From an uncultured Hyphomicrobiales bacterium (GTDB lineage Bacteria; Pseudomonadota; Alphaproteobacteria; Rhizobiales; Beijerinckiaceae): a stretch of 64,000 nucleotides of DNA. The DNA lies in NCBI GenBank assembly GCA_903861645.1, contig CAIOVE010000037.1:1-64000 (forward strand), read 5' to 3'. How positions within the stretch are numbered: the stretch's first letter is position 1; every line of letters begins with the position of its first letter. A program made the position numbers and the translations under genes. The notes under the pieces are model-generated. The model worked only from the letters and a program-made list of their open reading frames with translations. It was not told the origin of the DNA and made no database searches. Positions 42,088 to 49,561 of the stretch are shown piece after piece.

Positions 42088-43203
42088 ATGAACGATCTCG
42101 TCACTCACCGCTACGGCATCGACCCCTACCTCGACTGGGTCGAGAAGGAAGGCCTGCCGGTCGCCGAGGATTACGGCATCGATCTTTTCAAGGTCGAAAT
42201 GCGCCATTGGGACCGCGTGGGCGTCAAGGGCGCGGCGGTGCATCTGAAAGGCCGCGGCGACTTCTGCAACATGTTCCTGATGGAGCTGCCGCCGGGCGGC
42301 TCGACCACGCCGCAGCGCCATCTCTACGAGGACGTCTATTACGTGCTCGAAGGCTCGGGCTCGACGCAGATCGAACTCGCCGACGGCTCCAAGCGCAGCT
42401 TCGAATGGGGCCCCAAGAGCCTCTTCGCCATACCGCTCAACGCGAAACATCGTCACTTCAATTCGAGCGGCCGCGAACGCGCCCTGCTCGTCACCACCAC
42501 GGATCTGCCGATGGTGATGAACACGTTCCACAACGAGAAATTTATCTTCGACAACACGTTTGATTTCGACGAGCGCACCGGCAAGGGCAAGCACTTCACC
42601 GGCGAGGGCGATCTCATAACGGTCAAGCCGGGCAACCATATGTGGGAGACGAATTTCGTTCCCGATCTCGCCGCCATCGAACTCAAGACCTGGGGCGACC
42701 GCGGCGCCGGCGGCACCAACATCATGTTCGTGCTGGCCGACGGCACCATGCACGCGCACATCTCCGAAATGCCGGTCGGCACCTACAAGAAGGGCCACCG
42801 CCACGGCCCTGGCTTCCACGTCATGTGCGTGGTCGGGCACGGCTATTCGCTCCTCTGGTTCGACAAGGAAAAGGATTTCCTGCGCATCGACTGGAAGCAT
42901 GGCGTCGTCTTCCCGCCCGCCGATCAGCAGTTCCACCAGCACTTCAACGCCAGCGCCGTGCCGGCGCGCTATCTCGCCACCGGCGTCGGCGGCCTGCGCT
43001 ACCCGCTGACCACCCAGAACCGTCGTTCGCTCATCGGCCTCAAGCCCGGCGAGAATGGCGCGGTCTCGACCAGCATCAAGGAAGGCGGCGATCAGGTCGA
43101 ATACGAGGACCAGGACGCGCGCATCCAGCAAATCTGGCTGGAGGAGACGCGCAAGCACGGCGTCGACCAGAAGATGGACAAATTCTTTCCCGCGAAGGCC
43201 TGA
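42088..43203 (+). CDS. Two-cupin-domain protein
   Basis: A 371-residue bicupin. The first cupin has PPGGSTTPQRHLYEDVYYVLEGSGSTQIE (His and Glu metal ligands), the second has PVGTYKKGHRHGPGFHVMCVVGHGYSLLWF with a His-rich metal site and QQFHQHFNAS. Such proteins include ring-cleaving dioxygenases (gentisate, salicylate), but size and motifs do not fix the reaction. A 20-base gap after the EutA-like gene and AGAGGAACC before its ATG show co-transcription. Confidence 0.8.
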   Translation: MNDLVTHRYGIDPYLDWVEKEGLPVAEDYGIDLFKVEMRHWDRVGVKGAAVHLKGRGDFCNMFLMELPPGGSTTPQRHLYEDVYYVLEGSGSTQIELADGSKRSFEWGPKSLFAIPLNAKHRHFNSSGRERALLVTTTDLPMVMNTFHNEKFIFDNTFDFDERTGKGKHFTGEGDLITVKPGNHMWETNFVPDLAAIELKTWGDRGAGGTNIMFVLADGTMHAHISEMPVGTYKKGHRHGPGFHVMCVVGHGYSLLWFDKEKDFLRIDWKHGVVFPPADQQFHQHFNASAVPARYLATGVGGLRYPLTTQNRRSLIGLKPGENGAVSTSIKEGGDQVEYEDQDARIQQIWLEETRKHGVDQKMDKFFPAKA

Positions 43204-43209
43204 ACACGC

Positions 43210-44193
43210 ATGTCGAAAATCCAGCTGACGCTCGCCTGTGGCGATTACGAGATCACGCGGCCGCTCATCGATGGAACGGTCGCGCCCGACGGCGTCGACC
43301 TCACCGTCCTGACCGATCTCGATTCAACCACGCGTCACTGGCGTTTTCTGCGCAACCGAGAGTTCGACGTGGCGGAGCTTTCCGCCTCGTCGTTCCTGCT
43401 GGCCAACGAGGTCGGCCTGCCGATCGTCGCGATTCCCGTCTTTCCGCATCGGCGCTTCCGGCACGAATTCGTCTTCATCAACACGAAAAAGGGTATTCGC
43501 GGACCGAAGGATCTGATCGGCAAGACCATCGGCGTGAAATCGTTTCAGGCGACCGCGATCGTCTGGATGCGCGGCATCCTCGAACAGGAATACGGCGTGC
43601 CGCACAAGTCGATCAACTGGGTCGCCGAACTCGACGAGGACGTTGAATTCGTTCCACCCGCCGACTTGCGGATTTCGCGCGTGCCGGACGACAAGACGCT
43701 GGAGGGCATGCTGGTCGACGGCCAACTCGACGCCTGCCTGCATACCGACCTGATCGATCCCTACATGGACGGTCATCCCAACGTCGCCCGCCTGTTCGAC
43801 GACTACAAGGCCGAGGAAGTCGCCTTCTTCAAGAAGACCGGCATCTTCCCCATCATGCACGTGGTCGGCATCAGGAAGGACGTCGCCGAGCGCCATCCGT
43901 GGCTGCCGATCGAGCTTTACAAGGCCTTCGATCGCGCCAAGGCCGCCGGCATGAAGCGCATGTTCAATCCGCGCGTCGCGCCGCTCGCCTGGTGGCGGCA
44001 CGCGATGGAGGAGCAGGAAAAGCTGCTCGGCCCGGACCCGTGGGAGTACGGGTTGACCGACCGCAACCGCAAGATTCTCGAGACGCTGACCCACTATTCA
44101 CACAGCCACGGAATGCTTAAGAAGCGTCCGGCGCTGGAGGATCTGTTCCTCGACGTGTCGCAGGGCCGCAAGCGCGGCGGCCACCGAGTCTAG
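43210..44193 (+). CDS. 4,5-dihydroxyphthalate decarboxylase-like protein (Pht5 family)
   Basis: A 327-residue protein with the substrate-binding-protein fold but no signal peptide (MSKIQLTLACGDYEITRPLIDGTVAPDGVDLTVLTDLDSTTRHWRFLRNREFDVAELSASSF). This pattern and the length match the 4,5-dihydroxyphthalate decarboxylase family, which produces protocatechuate from dihydroxyphthalate. With Rieske oxygenase, reductase and cis-dihydrodiol dehydrogenase-like genes near by it would complete a phthalate-type upper pathway. Direct reading as an ABC binding protein is the alternative; no permease is nearby. Confidence 0.75.
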   Translation: MSKIQLTLACGDYEITRPLIDGTVAPDGVDLTVLTDLDSTTRHWRFLRNREFDVAELSASSFLLANEVGLPIVAIPVFPHRRFRHEFVFINTKKGIRGPKDLIGKTIGVKSFQATAIVWMRGILEQEYGVPHKSINWVAELDEDVEFVPPADLRISRVPDDKTLEGMLVDGQLDACLHTDLIDPYMDGHPNVARLFDDYKAEEVAFFKKTGIFPIMHVVGIRKDVAERHPWLPIELYKAFDRAKAAGMKRMFNPRVAPLAWWRHAMEEQEKLLGPDPWEYGLTDRNRKILETLTHYSHSHGMLKKRPALEDLFLDVSQGRKRGGHRV

Positions 44194-44217
44194 CAACACC
44201 CGACCCAGGAGGCCACG

Positions 44218-45075
44218 ATGGCCATGACGTTCTTCAACCCGATCTATCTGGAAAACGCCGTGCGCGCCGCGCTCGACGAGGATCTTGGGCAAGCCGGCGA
44301 CATCACCTCGCTCGCGACCATCCCGGCGGGCCGGGTCGCGACGGCGGTCATGGCGGTGCGCAAGCCCGGTGTCGTCGCCGGCCTGCCGGTCGCCGAGGCG
44401 ACCTTTCGCGCGATCGATCCCTCGCTCAAGTTCGAGATGCTTGCGCTGGACGGCGCGCATGTGCCGGGCAACCGCACGCCGGTGGCGCGCATCAGCGGCG
44501 ACGCGCGCGCGATCCTCACCGCGGAACGCGTCGCGCTCAACTACATGACCCGCCTCTCGGGCGTCGCGACGTTGACGGCCAAGCACGTGGCGCTCGTCGC
44601 CCACACCAACGCGAAAATCTGCTGCACGCGCAAGACCACGCCGGGCCTGCGCGCGCTCGAGAAATACGCCGTGCGTTGCGGCGGCGCGATGAACCACCGC
44701 TTTGGCCTCGACGACGCCATTCTCATCAAGGACAACCATGTCGCCGTGTGCGGCGGCATCCGGCAGGCGCTGCGCGCGGCGAAACTGGCGGCCGGCCATC
44801 TCGTCAAGATCGAGATCGAGGTCGACACGCTCGATCAGTTGCGCGAGGTCGTCGACGAGGGCGCGGATTTCTGCCTGATCGACAACATGACCATCGACCA
44901 GATGCGCGAAGCCGTGAAGATCGCCGCCGGCCACGTCAAACTGGAGGCCTCGGGCGGCGTCAGTCTCGACACGGTCAAGGCCATCGCGGAAACCGGCGTC
45001 GATCTCATTTCTTCGGGCGGGATCACCCATTCGGCGCCCATCCTCGACGTCGGCCTCGATATCGAGATCGCCTGA
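44218..45075 (+). CDS. nadC: Nicotinate-nucleotide pyrophosphorylase (quinolinate phosphoribosyltransferase)
   Basis: NadC converts quinolinate and PRPP to nicotinate mononucleotide and CO2. The 285 residues show LNYMTRLSGVATLT, the PRPP/quinolinate residues TRKTTPGLRALEKYAVRCGGAMNHRFGLDDAILIKDNH, and VKLEASGGVSLDTVKAIAETGVDLISSG. Active-site residues look normal. No nadA or nadB is present, and it is the last gene of the EutA-like/bicupin/Pht5-like operon, which is an unusual place. It may be a second copy adapted to this pathway. AGGAGG precedes the ATG. Confidence 0.93.
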   Translation: MAMTFFNPIYLENAVRAALDEDLGQAGDITSLATIPAGRVATAVMAVRKPGVVAGLPVAEATFRAIDPSLKFEMLALDGAHVPGNRTPVARISGDARAILTAERVALNYMTRLSGVATLTAKHVALVAHTNAKICCTRKTTPGLRALEKYAVRCGGAMNHRFGLDDAILIKDNHVAVCGGIRQALRAAKLAAGHLVKIEIEVDTLDQLREVVDEGADFCLIDNMTIDQMREAVKIAAGHVKLEASGGVSLDTVKAIAETGVDLISSGGITHSAPILDVGLDIEIA

Positions 45076-45093
45076 TCGGTTCGACTTAAAGTC

Positions 45094-45136
45094 AAAACGC
45101 CCTCCCGCCTGACCGGCGGGAGGGCGTTTTGTTTTC
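45094..45136. terminator. Strong bidirectional intrinsic terminator
   Basis: A perfect 16-bp stem AAAACGCCCTCCCGCC / GGCGGGAGGGCGTTTT (45094-45109, 45115-45130) with a 5-base loop and T-runs on both sides. It ends the nadC operon and the converging Rieske gene. Confidence 0.92.
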
Positions 45137-45157
45137 AGGACCAATCGGAGGGTGGCG

Positions 45158-46474
45158 TTATTCCGCCGCCGTGTTGCGCGCGGCGGCGCGGGCGTTCCAC
45201 GCCAGTTCCTCGTCCGAGCAGCCCAGCGTGCGCCAGTCGTAGCCCTTCGCGACGATGCCCTCGAAGGATTGCAGCTTCGATTGAGGCACGCGGCCCTTGT
45301 GCGCGCCGATCGCCTCGCCGCCCGCGGCGAAGGTTTGCGCGGCCTCGACCATCTGGCGACGGAACTCGACGATCGCGAGATCGCTCGCGCCGAGGATTTC
45401 GTCGCCGCGGTCGGCGATCGCGCCAATGGTTTCCCACATGACGACATCCTGATTGGGAATGCCGGGAATGCCGGTGAAATTCCCCAGCTTCATCGACTTG
45501 CGGTCCTGCAGGTAGTTATTCTCGTACGTGCGGTTCTTGACGAAGGTCTTGTCGACGTCGACGCCGACCTGCATGTGCAGGAAGTTGCGCCATGTCGCGA
45601 CATCCGGCGTCGTCGCCGCCTCGCCCCACGCGATGAAATGGAACGCGGTATGCGTATCGTCCACCGGCACGTGCAGGATGGCGATGTTGTACATGTTGTT
45701 CGAGGGTATCTGCACCGTGTAGGGCGCGATGAACAGCGTGGTGCGAACGTAATCCTTCGTTGTCGCGTCCTTGATCGGCCGGCGGATCGCCGAATAGCGG
45801 AAGCCGAACGCGGTGCGGTCAACGACCAGCCGCGGCGCCTTGTCCGTCGACGGTCGCAACCAGTTCTCGTTGGTCGCCTGCGCGCCCGCGACGGGCGCCG
45901 GCACCATGTCGGACGAATGCAGGCTGGAGGAATGGGCGGAGTCGATCGCGCCTTCCAGAATCTGCGCCCAGTTGCAATCGACAATCATCCTGGCGATGGC
46001 GATCTTCGTGTCGGCCTTCGGCTGGAAAACCGGCGCCTCGAACTCGGGCTTTTCGTCGGCGGGACCCATCCAGACCCAGATGAAGCCCGCCTGCTCGTGC
46101 ACGGGATAGGCCTTGATCTTGACCTTCTCGCGCAGCGGGCTTTCGGCCGGCTCGCTCGACATGTCCACGCAGTTGCCGTTCACGTCGAATTTCCAGCCGT
46201 GATAGAGGCAACGCAAGCCGCATTCCTCGTTGCGCGCGAAGAACAGCGACGCCTTGCGATGCGGACACATCTCATCAATAACGCCGACCTTACCCTCGGA
46301 ATCGCGGAAGGCGACGAGGTTCTCGCCCAGCAGCCTGACGCGCACGGGATCGCAATCGGGTTCGGCGAGTTGCTCGGAGAGGCATGCAGGCAGCCAGTGC
46401 CGACGCATGATGCCGCCCATGGGCGCGTCGCCCTCGACCCGGGTCAGAAGATCGTTTTCGGTCCTGGTCAGCAT
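45158..46474 (-). CDS. Rieske ring-hydroxylating oxygenase alpha subunit (phthalate 4,5-dioxygenase-like)
   Basis: A 438-residue oxygenase, close to the size of phthalate 4,5-dioxygenase (Pht3). The Rieske site is Cys70-x-His72 (CPHR) and Cys89-x2-His92 (CLYHGW). The mononuclear iron site is in DCNWAQILEGAIDSAHSSSLHS, with His181, His186 and the bridging Asp178. It lacks a beta subunit, as expected for the phthalate/vanillate class. The start lies 36 bases from the palindrome at 46510. Substrate likely an aromatic carboxylate, not proved. Confidence 0.9.
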   Translation of the reverse strand: MLTRTENDLLTRVEGDAPMGGIMRRHWLPACLSEQLAEPDCDPVRVRLLGENLVAFRDSEGKVGVIDEMCPHRKASLFFARNEECGLRCLYHGWKFDVNGNCVDMSSEPAESPLREKVKIKAYPVHEQAGFIWVWMGPADEKPEFEAPVFQPKADTKIAIARMIVDCNWAQILEGAIDSAHSSSLHSSDMVPAPVAGAQATNENWLRPSTDKAPRLVVDRTAFGFRYSAIRRPIKDATTKDYVRTTLFIAPYTVQIPSNNMYNIAILHVPVDDTHTAFHFIAWGEAATTPDVATWRNFLHMQVGVDVDKTFVKNRTYENNYLQDRKSMKLGNFTGIPGIPNQDVVMWETIGAIADRGDEILGASDLAIVEFRRQMVEAAQTFAAGGEAIGAHKGRVPQSKLQSFEGIVAKGYDWRTLGCSDEELAWNARAAARNTAAE

Positions 46475-46509
46475 GATTCCTCCTTGCGCGGGGCGGCGAT
46501 CGAGAGCAT

Positions 46510-46527
46510 ATCTTAGTGATCTAAGAT
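46510..46527. promoter_or_regulatory. Candidate MarR operator (TTAG-N4-CTAA), copy 2
   Basis: ATCTTAG-TGAT-CTAAGAT, perfect 7-base arms around 4 bases, in the 204-bp divergent gap between the Rieske and reductase genes. It contains the same TTAG-N4-CTAA core as 40487-40498. Confidence 0.6.
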
Positions 46528-46596
46528 TTTGGATACACCATCCGTCCGCGACTGTCGAGTGCCACCCGGCCCGATGGCGGGCGGCGCCGGACAGGC

Positions 46597-46625
46597 TTGA
46601 ACGCCGCCGGCTACCCTTCTAGGTT
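46597..46625 (+). promoter_or_regulatory. Candidate promoter of the reductase-dehydrogenase genes
   Basis: TTGAAC (46597-46602), 17 bases, TAGGTT (46620-46625), 54 bases before the reductase ATG. Confidence 0.35.
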
Positions 46626-46678
46626 CCGCGCGCGCCGGACCTCGCGGGGGGCGAGGGCACGCGCGCAACGGAACAACC

Positions 46679-47641
46679 ATGTCGACCGATACGCTTTTCA
46701 CGCCGCTGCGCATCCTCTCGAAAGAGGAAATCGCGCGGGATATTTTCCGTTTTGAACTGGCGCGCGCCGACGGCGGTGAATTGCCGGAATTCACGGCGGG
46801 CGCCCATGTCGCGATCCGCGCGCCCAATGGGCTTGAACGCAAATACTCCCTCTGCAACGACCCGGCCGAGCGTGATCGCCATGTCATCGCCATCAAGCGA
46901 GAGGCAAATGGCGAGGGCGGCTCGCGCTCCATGGTCGACGATACGGTCGTCGGCGCAGATGTCGAGGTTGGCGCGCCGCGCAACGATTTCCCGATGGCGG
47001 CGAACATTCCGAACGTGCTGCTGATCGCCGGTGGCATCGGCATCACGCCGATCCTGTCGATGATCCGCCACCTGAAGTCGACCGGCGCCGCGCGCTTCAA
47101 GCTTTATTATCTCACGCGAGAGAAGGAGATGACCGCCTTTCGCGAGGAACTGTCCGCGCCCGAGTTCAATGGGCAGGTCGTCATTCACCACGACCATGGC
47201 GACCCCGACAGAATGTTCGATCTGTGGCCGGTGCTCGAAAAGCCCATGGGCCGCCATCTCTACTGTTGCGGCCCGCGGCCCCTGATGGAGACCGTGCGCG
47301 ACATGTCCGGCCACTGGTCGAGCGCCGCGGTTCATTTCGAGGATTTCGGCTCCTCGAAGCCCGCCCACAAGGAGGAGGACCGCCTCTTCAACGTGACGCT
47401 GGCGAAAAGCGGCCGCGTTATCGAGGTGCCGGCGAATGTATCCATTCTCGACGCGCTGCGCGCCAATGGCCTCAACGTGTCGAGCTCCTGCGAGAGCGGC
47501 ACCTGCGGCACCTGCCGGACCCGACTGGTTTCGGGCGATGTCGAGCACCGCGATCTCGTGCTCGCCGAGCACGAGAAAGCCAGCCAGATCATGATCTGCG
47601 TTTCCCGCGCCGCGAGCGGCGATCTCGTGCTGGATATGTGA
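46679..47641 (+). CDS. Class IA oxygenase reductase (phthalate dioxygenase reductase/VanB type)
   Basis: A 320-residue reductase, electron donor for the Rieske oxygenase. Domain order is FMN (RKYSLCNDPAERDRHVIAIKRE), NAD(P)H (NVLLIAGGIGITPILSMIRHL, YCCGPRPLMETVR) and C-terminal plant-type [2Fe-2S] (CESGTCGTCRTRLVSGDVEHRDLVL). This FMN-NAD-ferredoxin order is that of phthalate dioxygenase reductase. It overlaps no gene; the dehydrogenase starts 1 base later. Confidence 0.92.
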   Translation: MSTDTLFTPLRILSKEEIARDIFRFELARADGGELPEFTAGAHVAIRAPNGLERKYSLCNDPAERDRHVIAIKREANGEGGSRSMVDDTVVGADVEVGAPRNDFPMAANIPNVLLIAGGIGITPILSMIRHLKSTGAARFKLYYLTREKEMTAFREELSAPEFNGQVVIHHDHGDPDRMFDLWPVLEKPMGRHLYCCGPRPLMETVRDMSGHWSSAAVHFEDFGSSKPAHKEEDRLFNVTLAKSGRVIEVPANVSILDALRANGLNVSSSCESGTCGTCRTRLVSGDVEHRDLVLAEHEKASQIMICVSRAASGDLVLDM

Positions 47642-47642
47642 G

Positions 47643-48860
47643 ATGAACGATGCACGCGCCACGGATACACGCGTGCTGCGCCTTGGCGTGGCGGGCATCG
47701 GCCGCGCCTTCTCGCTGATGCTGCCGACGCTTGTCGGCGATCCCCGCCTCCGGATCGTCGCGGGCGCCGATCCCCGGCCCGAGGCGCGCGCCCGTTTCGC
47801 GGCGGATTTCAACGCGCGCGCCTTCGAGACCGTCGAGGCGATGTGCGAAAGCCCCGACGTCGATGTCGTCTATATCGCCTCGCCGCATCAGTTTCATCGC
47901 CCGAACGTCGAGGCCGCGGTCCGCGCTGGCAAGCACGTGCTGGTTGAAAAGCCGATGGCGCTGGCGCTCGACGATTGCGAGGCGATGATCGAGGCCGCCG
48001 AAAAGGCGGGCGTGGTCATGGTCGTCGGCCATAGCCATGGCTTTGATCGTCCCATCGCGCGCGCGCGCGAACTGGTCGCGAGCGGCGCCTTTGGCGGCCT
48101 GCGCATGATCAACGCCATGCAGTTCACCGATTTCCTGTATCGGCCGCGCCGCCCGGAGGAACTCGACACCGCCGCGGGCGGCGGCGTCATCTTCAATCAG
48201 GCGCCGCATCAGGTCGACAACATCCGAGTCATCGCCGGCGGCATGGCGCGCAGCGTGCGCGCGGGCGCGGGCGTCTGGGATCCCTCGCGCGCGACGGAAG
48301 GCGCCTATTCCGCCTTCATGACATTCGAGAACGGCGCCTTCGCGACCATGACCTACAGCGGCTACGCGCATTTCGACTCGGATGAATTCTGCGAATGGAT
48401 CGCCGAAAGCGGCCTGCCGAAAGACCCCGCGCGCTATGGCGCGACCCGCGCCGCGCTGGAAGGCCTGTCGCCGGCGGAGGAACTCGCCCTCAAGGCCGCG
48501 ACCAATTACGGCGGCGAGCGCTACACGCCGCCCCACAAGGCCGAGGACGCCGCCCGCCGCTGGCACCAGCATTTCGGCCTGCTGATCGCCTCGTGCGACG
48601 GCGCCGACCTGCGGCCGCGTCCCGACGGAATCATGATCTACGCCAATCGCGAGCGGCGCTTCGAACAGCTCGAACGCCCGCGCGTCCACCGCGCGGAGGT
48701 CGTCGACGAATTGCACGCGGCCATCGTCGAGGGGCGCAAGCCCCTGCACGACGGGCGCTGGGCAATGGCGACGATGGAAGTATGTTATGCGATCATCGAA
48801 TCCTCCCGTTCTGGACGGGAGGTTTTTCTGTCGCGGCAATGCGGTACGCCAACGGACTGA
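47643..48860 (+). CDS. Gfo/Idh/MocA oxidoreductase, cis-dihydrodiol dehydrogenase-like (Pht4 type)
   Basis: A 405-residue NAD(P)-dependent oxidoreductase. The N-terminal Rossmann motif is LRLGVAGIGRAFSLMLPTL, followed by ASPHQFHRPNVEAAVRAGKHVLVEKPMALALDDCEAM with the catalytic EKP lysine and the conserved NQAPHQVDNIRV. Length and context match 4,5-dihydro-4,5-dihydroxyphthalate dehydrogenase. An intrinsic terminator lies inside its last codons (48802-48827). Confidence 0.85.
   Translation: MNDARATDTRVLRLGVAGIGRAFSLMLPTLVGDPRLRIVAGADPRPEARARFAADFNARAFETVEAMCESPDVDVVYIASPHQFHRPNVEAAVRAGKHVLVEKPMALALDDCEAMIEAAEKAGVVMVVGHSHGFDRPIARARELVASGAFGGLRMINAMQFTDFLYRPRRPEELDTAAGGGVIFNQAPHQVDNIRVIAGGMARSVRAGAGVWDPSRATEGAYSAFMTFENGAFATMTYSGYAHFDSDEFCEWIAESGLPKDPARYGATRAALEGLSPAEELALKAATNYGGERYTPPHKAEDAARRWHQHFGLLIASCDGADLRPRPDGIMIYANRERRFEQLERPRVHRAEVVDELHAAIVEGRKPLHDGRWAMATMEVCYAIIESSRSGREVFLSRQCGTPTD
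48802..48827 (+). terminator. Intrinsic terminator inside the 3' end of the dehydrogenase gene
   Basis: CCTCCCGT / ACGGGAGG (8 bp, 5-base loop) then TTTTT, ending 33 bases before the stop codon. The conserved family core ends at about this point, so the last residues are a read-through tail. Confidence 0.6.
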
Positions 48861-48887
48861 CGCGCGCACGAAAGGAATTGGGGAGAC

Positions 48888-49505
48888 ATGCCAAGCGCCA
48901 AGCCTGCCCTCGTCGATCCGAGCATGCAGGCCGTCATCCGTCATTGGCGGGAATCCGTCCCCGAAGACCGTCTGGCGCATCTGCTCAAGGACGCGACGCG
49001 CGGCCTGACCCGCGCGCTGCAACTGCGCCTCGCCGAACATGACGTGTCCTTTGGCCACTGGACGTTCCTGCGCATCCTCTGGGACGCCGATGGCATCACC
49101 CAGCGGGATCTCAGCGAACGCGCGGGGCTGATGGAGCCCACGACCTATTCCGCGCTGCTGAGCATGGAAAAGCTCGGCTATGTCGAACGCCGACGCCTGC
49201 CCGACAGCCGCAAGAAGGTCTATGTCTTTCTGACCGCGACGGGGCGCGCCCTGCGCGCCAAGCTGGTGCCGCTGGCCGAGGAGGTCAACGCCATCGCGGT
49301 CGAGGGCGTCAAGCCGGAAATCATCGCGGCCGCGCGCGACATGCTGCTGACCATGATCCACAATCTGGCCGAGAACGAACTCGCGCAGGTCGCCGACCAA
49401 AGGCGCATTCCCTCGACACGCGAAATGTCGAGCCGCATCGACGCGGCGGGCGCGGCCAAGATCGTGCGCGCGCGGCGGAGCGGCAAAGCGCCGCCCGCCG
49501 GGTGA
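48888..49505 (+). CDS. MarR family transcriptional regulator
   Basis: A 205-residue MarR protein with the winged helix ITQRDLSERAGLMEPTTYSALLSMEKLGYVERRRLPDSRKKVYVFLTATGRAL. It is longer than usual by an N-terminal extension and a basic C-terminal tail (KIVRARRSGKAPPAG). It sits right after the oxygenase genes and is the obvious candidate to bind the TTAG-N4-CTAA palindromes at 40487 and 46510. The effector is probably the aromatic substrate. GGGGAGAC precedes the ATG. Confidence 0.9.
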   Translation: MPSAKPALVDPSMQAVIRHWRESVPEDRLAHLLKDATRGLTRALQLRLAEHDVSFGHWTFLRILWDADGITQRDLSERAGLMEPTTYSALLSMEKLGYVERRRLPDSRKKVYVFLTATGRALRAKLVPLAEEVNAIAVEGVKPEIIAAARDMLLTMIHNLAENELAQVADQRRIPSTREMSSRIDAAGAAKIVRARRSGKAPPAG

Positions 49506-49561
49506 CGGCGGCGCCCCCGCCTGTTATCGAACCCCCACAACATGTTCTCCTGGGAGGAAAA

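Noticed and set aside
47643-48860. Frameshift at the 3' end of the Gfo/Idh gene because of the internal terminator
   Set aside because: The frame is continuous and the conserved core is complete before the hairpin; a C-terminal tail is the simpler reading.
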